Assembly: GCA_009837395.1 (NCBI GenBank)
Contig: VXTP01000043.1
Span: 62,001-126,000, forward strand
Length of the DNA stretch: 64,000 bases
Source of the DNA: Gemmatimonadota bacterium
Lineage (GTDB): Bacteria; JAAXHH01
Direction of reading: 5' to 3'
The translations under genes were made by a program, and so were the position numbers. Shown one piece after another: positions 58,521-64,000 of this stretch. Numbering within the stretch: the stretch's first letter is position 1; each line of letters starts with the position of its first letter. A model generated the notes under the pieces. The model was not told the origin of the DNA. It saw only the letters and a program-made list of their open reading frames with translations, and ran no database searches.

Positions 58521-58550
58521 GTGCCTCACCGTGCCTCACCGGGCCTTGAC
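58521..58550. repeat. 10-nt tandem repeat x2-3 upstream of TIGR01777 gene
   Basis: gtgcctcacc / gtgcctcacc / gggccttgac. Confidence 0.65.
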
Positions 58551-58584
58551 ACTGTGCCGTGCCGGTTTTAACTTTCGCCACACT

Positions 58585-59502
58585 ATGACCATACTCGTTA
58601 CCGGCGGATCGGGGTTGATCGGCCGCCGGCTGATCCCCAGTCTCGAGCAGTGGGGCCATCGCGTCCTTCGCCTGGTCAGGTCCAGGGATCTGGCCGGCGA
58701 CAGAGCGGTCTACTGGTCCACCTCGGAAGGCGGGTTTGAATGGGACGAACCAGGTTCCATTGACGTCGTCGTCCACCTGGCGGGCGAGTCGATCCTGGGA
58801 CGGTGGACCGGGGCCAAGAAGACCCGGATCCGGGACAGCCGCGTCGACCCCACTCGCAAGCTGAGCGCGTTTCTCGCCGGGATGGCGACGCCGCCTTCGG
58901 TCCTGGTGTGCGCGTCGGCCACCGGTTATTACGGCCACCGTGGCGACGAACCGCTTGGGGAGGCATCGCCACCGGGGGAAGGGTTTCTTCCGGAAGTGAG
59001 CCGGCAGTGGGAAGCGGCGACGGAAGCGGCCCGAGACGCCGGGATCCGCGTCGTGAACCTGCGCATCGGCATGGTGCTGACCCCGGAGGGCGGCGCGCTG
59101 GCCGCCATGCGTACGCCCTTCCGGCTGGCTTTGGGTGGAAAGGTCGGGGAAGGGCGCCAGTACATGAGCTGGATCACCCGGGACGACCTGGTTTCCGTCA
59201 TCCGATACGTCCTGGAATCGGATGTGTTGGCCGGTCCCGTGAACGCGGTTTCTCCGCAACCCGTCACCAATGCGGAATTTACCCGGACACTGGGCCGCGT
59301 GCTGCATCGTCCGACCCCCTTTTCGGTACCTGCCTTCGCCGTCCGCCTGTTGTTCGGCCAAATGGGAAGCGACCTGCTGCTCTCGAGCGCGCGCGTCGAA
59401 CCCCAACGGCTTCTGGAAGCAGGTTTTCAGTTCGAGCATGCGGACCTGGAGGCTGCGCTGAACGACCTGTTGAAGAAGCAGCCTTCCAACCCCGCACAAT
59501 GA
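58585..59502 (+). CDS. TIGR01777-type NAD-dependent epimerase
   Basis: MTILVTGGSGLIGRRLIPSLEQWGHRV; VVHLAGESILGRWTGAKKTRIRDSRV; SATGYYGHRGDE. Confidence 0.93.
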   Translation: MTILVTGGSGLIGRRLIPSLEQWGHRVLRLVRSRDLAGDRAVYWSTSEGGFEWDEPGSIDVVVHLAGESILGRWTGAKKTRIRDSRVDPTRKLSAFLAGMATPPSVLVCASATGYYGHRGDEPLGEASPPGEGFLPEVSRQWEAATEAARDAGIRVVNLRIGMVLTPEGGALAAMRTPFRLALGGKVGEGRQYMSWITRDDLVSVIRYVLESDVLAGPVNAVSPQPVTNAEFTRTLGRVLHRPTPFSVPAFAVRLLFGQMGSDLLLSSARVEPQRLLEAGFQFEHADLEAALNDLLKKQPSNPAQ

Positions 59503-59578
59503 ATATGCCGGGGAACATGCCGGGCCGAACCTCCACGCTGGCGGCGCCTCCAGTCTCAGAATACACCACGGAAGGGCC

Positions 59579-61237
59579 ATGAATACCGATAATCGGCAAC
59601 CACCCCCGCAGCAGCAACCGGCACCCGCGGGCGCAGCACCGGTGGGCGCGACACCCGCGGGCGCAGCGCCTACAGGCGGATTCCTCGACGCCATCGAGCG
59701 GGTCGGGAACCGCCTGCCGGATCCCGCGACGCTCTTCCTGATCGGCGCACTGTTCATCATCGTACTCTCCGACATCGCGGCCCGCGGCCAGTGGACCGTG
59801 GTCCAGCGCCTGCCGGAACAGGTGATCCTGCCGGACGGTTCGGTCGGCGTGGAATGGCACGAGACGGGGGAGACCTTCAGGTCCACCAGCCTGCTTTCCC
59901 GTGACGGGCTCTTCTGGGTCGTGGCCAACATGGTGGAGAACTTCATGCGGTTTCCGCCCCTCGGCGTCGTGCTGGTCGGGATGCTGGGCATCGGCGTGGC
60001 GGAACGAACAGGCATGATCGGCGCCCTGCTCAAGGCGTTCATGTTGGCGGTCCCGGACCGGTTGCTGACCCCGGCCATGGTCTTCATCGGCATCATGTCG
60101 TCCATGACGCTCGACGCCGGATACGTCATACTCCCGCCCCTCGCGGCCGCGCTGTACAAGGCGGTTGGCCGGTCGCCGCTGGCCGGCCTTGCCGCCGTAT
60201 TCGCGGGGGTGTCCGCGGGATTCAACGCCAACCTTTTCGTGACGGGCCTGGATCCACTGCTGGCCGGCCTGTCCACGGCCGGGGCGCAGACGATCGACGC
60301 GGCCTACCAGGTCGCCGCCACGTGCAACTGGTATTTCATGATCGTGTCGACGGTCGTCATGACCCTGGCGGGATGGCTCGTCACGGCCTGGTTCGTCGAG
60401 CGGCGCCTGGCGGGCAAGCCGCCCGAGGAAGGCGGCCCCGCGCCCGCGTCGTCCGGCGGTCCGGAAGAACACGCCCTGACCGCCGTGGAGAAGCGAGGCA
60501 TGGCCCGGGCGTCCCTGGCGTTCCTGGCGGTACTTTCGGCCATCGTGTTCATGATCCTGTGGCCCGGCGCTCCGCTGCACGGCACCGGCAGTCTGTTCGA
60601 CCGGTGGGTGGAGGCCATCGTACCCCTGCTGCTTTTCTGTTTCATCCTGCCCGGCATTGTGTACGGGATCTCGGTAGGCGCCATCAAGAGCGACAAGGAC
60701 GCGGCCCGGCTGCTCATCGAAACGATCGCCACCATGGCCCCGATCATCGTCCTGGCCTTCTTCGCCGCCCAGTTCATCGCCTACTTCCAGTATTCGGGAC
60801 TCGGCCAGATGCTGGCGATGGCCGGTGGCCAGGCCCTCGGCCAGGCGCAGATGCCGGCGTGGATGCTGATGATCGCCTTTATCCTCGTCACGCTGGCGTT
60901 CAATCTGCTGATTGGCTCCATGTCCGCCAAGTACGCCCTCTTCGCGCCGATCTTCATCCCCATGTTCATGATGGTGGGCATCAGTCCCGAGCTGACGCAG
61001 GCGGCCTATCGGATCGGCGACTCCGTCAGCAACATTATCACGCCCCTGAACCCCTACCTGGTGATCATCCTGGTCTTCATGCGCCAGTTCGTGCCCAGGG
61101 GGGGCATGGGGACGCTGATCTCCACGATGCTTCCCTACACCGTGGTATTCGCCGTCATCTGGACGGTTCTCCTCGTGGCCTGGATGGCGATGGGCATCCC
61201 CCTCGGACCCGCGGGCGGACTGGTCTACATACCCTGA
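59579..61237 (+). CDS. AbgT family transporter (p-aminobenzoyl-glutamate type)
   Basis: FLDAIERVGNRLPDPATLFLIGALFII; LGVVLVGMLGIGVAERTGMIGALLKA; INLLIGSMSAKYALFAPIFIPMF-like motif. Confidence 0.92.
   Translation: MNTDNRQPPPQQQPAPAGAAPVGATPAGAAPTGGFLDAIERVGNRLPDPATLFLIGALFIIVLSDIAARGQWTVVQRLPEQVILPDGSVGVEWHETGETFRSTSLLSRDGLFWVVANMVENFMRFPPLGVVLVGMLGIGVAERTGMIGALLKAFMLAVPDRLLTPAMVFIGIMSSMTLDAGYVILPPLAAALYKAVGRSPLAGLAAVFAGVSAGFNANLFVTGLDPLLAGLSTAGAQTIDAAYQVAATCNWYFMIVSTVVMTLAGWLVTAWFVERRLAGKPPEEGGPAPASSGGPEEHALTAVEKRGMARASLAFLAVLSAIVFMILWPGAPLHGTGSLFDRWVEAIVPLLLFCFILPGIVYGISVGAIKSDKDAARLLIETIATMAPIIVLAFFAAQFIAYFQYSGLGQMLAMAGGQALGQAQMPAWMLMIAFILVTLAFNLLIGSMSAKYALFAPIFIPMFMMVGISPELTQAAYRIGDSVSNIITPLNPYLVIILVFMRQFVPRGGMGTLISTMLPYTVVFAVIWTVLLVAWMAMGIPLGPAGGLVYIP
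59624..59680. repeat. 15-nt tandem repeat x3-4 at AbgT transporter N-terminus
   Basis: cccgcgggcgcagca / ccggtgggcgcgaca / cccgcgggcgcagcg / cctacaggcgga; PAGAAPVGATPAGAAPTGG. Confidence 0.85.
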
Positions 61238-61360
61238 TCGGAAGCCGAAACGAGGTTGCCCTGTCGAGGCAGCCATGGCCAGGCTGACTTGTCGTAAAAG
61301 AATAAGCGACTGACGCCGGCAGGCCGGCTCGTCACGGGCGGAGGACAGGTTCGTGACCGG

Positions 61361-62785
61361 TTACGGCTCCGATGGCGACGGCGGCGCAGGCGTGCGGCGT
61401 CGCAGGAACAGGTAGGCGGGGACGCCCAGGGCGGTCAGTGCGAGACCCGCGATGGATTCGACGGGCGTCTCGAAGAGCATGTTGGCGAGAATACCAGCGG
61501 AACCGGCGATGAACAGCAGGGGGACGACCGGGTAGCCCCAGGCGCGGTAGGGCCTGGGCAGGTCGGGCCGTTTCCTGCGAAGCGTGAATACCGCGGCGGC
61601 GCCGGCGATCCACAACATGAGATTGGCGAAGGTGACGAAGGTGATCAGGTCTTCGAAGGTGCCGCTGAGGGTGAGCACGCAGGCCCAGGCCGCCTGAAAC
61701 ACCACCGCCGGCCCCGGCGTACGGAACCTGGGATGTACCGATCCCGCCCGCCTGAAGAACAGCCCGTCCCTCGCCATGGCGAAATAGACGCGGGGTCCCA
61801 CCAGGACGGTGGCGTTCAGCGCACCGACGATGGACACGATGACGGCGGCCGACAGCAGTAAGGCGCCGGTTTCACCGAAGAGCACGTTGGCGGCCGCTTC
61901 CCCGACCCGGACGACCCCGGCCATCTCCCCCACCGGCAACGCTTTCAGGTAGATGTAGTTCACCAGCAGGTAGACGATGGTGACGGTCGCGGTGCCCATG
62001 ACGAGGGCCCGCGGCAGATTCCGTCCGGGCTGCCTTACTTCGCCGGCGACGAAGGTGACCTCCTCCCAGCCGGCAAAGGCCCAGGACACGGCGATCAGGG
62101 CGACGCCGAAGGCGACCACCAGCTGCCCGAAGTCGATCCCCTGTGCGTTGATTCGAAAGTCGATCGGCTGATCGGACCCTGTCCAAAGCCCGAACAGGAT
62201 GAACAACCCTAGTGCGGCGACCTTGATCACCAAGGAAACGTTTGTGATGTACTTGCTGAAGGTTACGCCGCGGTAGTTCACCACCGTGAGCAGGAGGACG
62301 AGGAAGAGCGCGGTGAGGTGCCCGGCGGAAAGGGCGTACGGAAAAGTCCACCCGGGCAGGGAGATTTCGGTTTCGAAGAATACGTTGTTCATCCCGATCG
62401 CGGGGAAGAAGTAACCCGCGTATTCGGCGAATCCAACGCCGAGGGCGGCGATGATGCCGGTCAGGTACATGGTGAAAGATACCCAGCCGAACAGGAACCC
62501 GCAGAACGGGCCGTAGGCTTCCCGGAGGTAGACGTACTGGCCGCCTGCACGGGGCATGGCGGCGCCGAGTTCACCATAGGCCAGCGCGCCGGCGAGGGCG
62601 TGCAGGCCGCCGAACAGCCAGGCCAGGAGAATGAGCGACGCGGACGGTATGCCCCTGGCGATCAGGCCGGTCGTGAGGAAGATCCCCGATCCGATCACGA
62701 TGCCGATGATAATCATCGTCGTGTCGAAAAGGCCAAGCTGGCGGATCAGGCCAGTCTTTTCTTTTTGCTCGCTCGGATTTGCCAT
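61361..62785 (-). CDS. APC superfamily amino acid permease
   Basis: GLFDTTMIIIGIVIGSGIFLTTG; YGELGAAMPRAGGQYVYLREAYGP; 12 TM-type hydrophobicity. Confidence 0.92.
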   Translation of the reverse strand: MANPSEQKEKTGLIRQLGLFDTTMIIIGIVIGSGIFLTTGLIARGIPSASLILLAWLFGGLHALAGALAYGELGAAMPRAGGQYVYLREAYGPFCGFLFGWVSFTMYLTGIIAALGVGFAEYAGYFFPAIGMNNVFFETEISLPGWTFPYALSAGHLTALFLVLLLTVVNYRGVTFSKYITNVSLVIKVAALGLFILFGLWTGSDQPIDFRINAQGIDFGQLVVAFGVALIAVSWAFAGWEEVTFVAGEVRQPGRNLPRALVMGTATVTIVYLLVNYIYLKALPVGEMAGVVRVGEAAANVLFGETGALLLSAAVIVSIVGALNATVLVGPRVYFAMARDGLFFRRAGSVHPRFRTPGPAVVFQAAWACVLTLSGTFEDLITFVTFANLMLWIAGAAAVFTLRRKRPDLPRPYRAWGYPVVPLLFIAGSAGILANMLFETPVESIAGLALTALGVPAYLFLRRRTPAPPSPSEP

Positions 62786-62950
62786 ATATTGAGGGTAGAA
62801 GTCGTTCCGCCGGACAGCCGCAACCGGCAGGTGCGGTAACCGCCGTATCCAACTGGTGCGGTGGCGACTGGCGCGGGCATAGAGAAGTCGAAAACGAACG
62901 TCCATTTTACCGGAACGGCCCGCCGAAGTCAAGGCGGGACTGGGCAGATT

Positions 62951-62990
62951 CAGGTACGATCAGGCACGACCAGGCACGACCAGGCACAGG
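62951..62990. repeat. 10-nt tandem repeat x4 upstream of 2OG oxygenase
   Basis: caggtacgat / caggcacgac / caggcacgac / caggcacagg. Confidence 0.85.
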
Positions 62991-63057
62991 CGGACGCAAC
63001 CGGGCATACCGGGCCGGGTCAGGCGGACCGCAGGCCAATCGGAAAGGGAACCCCGAA

Positions 63058-63858
63058 GTGAACGATTCGGCGCTGGACCTCATCGACACGACGACTTACC
63101 CCATTCACCAGCCCGGATCGTCCGCGTACCGCACCCTGGTCGCCAGGTGCAGGAACGACCTGGCGGCGCAGAGTGCCTGTCTGCTGCCCGGCTTCGTCAC
63201 GGAGGAAGCGCGGGTTCGCATGGTGGCGGAGGTGGACCGCGCCGCTCCGGACGCCTTTCCGTGCCGAAAACCCCATAACGTCTACCTGGAAGAACACGAC
63301 GACGCCTTTCCGCCCGACCACCCGCGGCGGAGGCCCCAGGCCACGGAGCTGGATTCGGTCGCCTTCGACCAGTTCCGCCCCTCCGACGACCTGCCCCGGC
63401 TGTACGCCTGGGATCCGCTTCTGTCCTTTGTCGCCGATGTACTCGACAAGGAACACTACTACCGGATGGCGGACCCGATGGCCGCGCTGACCGTAAACGT
63501 GATGCGAGAAGGCCAGAATCACGGCTGGCACTTCGACGAATCCGAGGCGACGACCACGCTCATGCTTCAGGCGCCCGAAGCGGGCGGTGTTTTCGAGTAC
63601 GCCCCGGACGTACGTCCCGCGGACGGAGACGGCTACGAGATCGTGGACCAGGTGCTGCGTGGCAGCTACCCCGACATTCGAACGCTCGCGGTGGAACCCG
63701 GTACGCTCATCCTCTTCGTCGGCTACCGGTCCATGCACCGGGTGACTCCCGTCGAGGGTCCGGTAACCCGGTACGTCGCCGCGTTCTGCTACAAGGACCG
63801 GCCCAATGTCCGCAACAGCCGGGAGGTACAGAAACTGTTCTACGGGCGAACAGCCTGA
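63058..63858 (+). CDS. 2-oxoglutarate/Fe(II) oxygenase, HalD/ArpA-like family
   Basis: GWHFDESEATTTLMLQAPEAGGVFEYAPDVR (HxD) and VGYRSMHRVTPVEGPVTRYVAAFCY (distal H and R); GTG start 63058 chosen. Confidence 0.82.
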   Translation: MNDSALDLIDTTTYPIHQPGSSAYRTLVARCRNDLAAQSACLLPGFVTEEARVRMVAEVDRAAPDAFPCRKPHNVYLEEHDDAFPPDHPRRRPQATELDSVAFDQFRPSDDLPRLYAWDPLLSFVADVLDKEHYYRMADPMAALTVNVMREGQNHGWHFDESEATTTLMLQAPEAGGVFEYAPDVRPADGDGYEIVDQVLRGSYPDIRTLAVEPGTLILFVGYRSMHRVTPVEGPVTRYVAAFCYKDRPNVRNSREVQKLFYGRTA

Positions 63859-63871
63859 CGGAGGTGGACCA

Positions 63872-64000
63872 TTGCACACCGTGATCGTTGGAAACGGCGT
63901 AACCGGCGTTACGGCCGCCACGCGGCTCAGGCAGCTTCAGCCGGACTGGAAGATCTCGCTGGTATCGGGTGAATCGGCCTTCCACTACTCCCGCCCCGCC
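63872..64000 (+). CDS. FAD/NAD(P)-dependent oxidoreductase, N-terminal fragment (truncated by window edge)
   Basis: TTG start; LHTVIVGNGVTGVTAATRLRQLQPDWKISLVSGE Rossmann GxGxxG. Confidence 0.75.
   Translation, partial: MHTVIVGNGVTGVTAATRLRQLQPDWKISLVSGESAFHYSRPA

Noticed and set aside
48776-64000. tRNA-Leu as integration site of a genomic island
   Set aside because: No integrase and no duplicated tRNA 3' end found within the window; the far boundary is not visible.

Overview
This is a 64-kb window from a high-GC Gram-negative-type bacterium. No rRNA or taxonomic marker was usable here, so the lineage is left open. Five blocks are visible. (1) 1-11.2 kb: an LPS/LOS-core or glycan-type cluster with a GT4 fragment, an MsbA-like ABC exporter, three GT9 heptosyltransferase-like genes, three GT2 genes and a methyltransferase. 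It is interrupted by a DUF4212/sodium:solute symporter pair. (2) 11.2-21 kb: rng-rplU-rpmA, a phosphohexomutase, ppiD (- strand), and rpmE-prfA-prmC-proC. (3) 21.4-35.2 kb: a dcw division/cell-wall cluster (mraZ-rsmH-ftsL-ftsI-murE-murF-ftsW-murC-murB-ftsQ-ftsA-ftsZ) that lacks mraY, murD and murG. (4) 35.5-48.9 kb: valS, a PHP gene, mreBCD-mrdA-rodA, lgt, comF, pfkA (PPi-type active-site residues), tpiA, secG and tRNA-Leu(GAG). (5) 48.9-64 kb: an accessory/metabolic region with two OppA-like binding proteins, a class V aminotransferase, Rieske, amidohydrolase, AKR, CNNM/CorC-like, SRPBCC, TIGR01777, AbgT, APC permease, a HalD/ArpA-like 2OG oxygenase and the start of a FAD oxidoreductase. The most unusual signal is a set of unrelated short tandem repeats (about 9-33 nt units). 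They sit in linkers or N-termini of otherwise conserved proteins, where units are multiples of 3, and in intergenic leaders, where units are often not. I found no convincing CRISPR, prophage, transposon or defence system.
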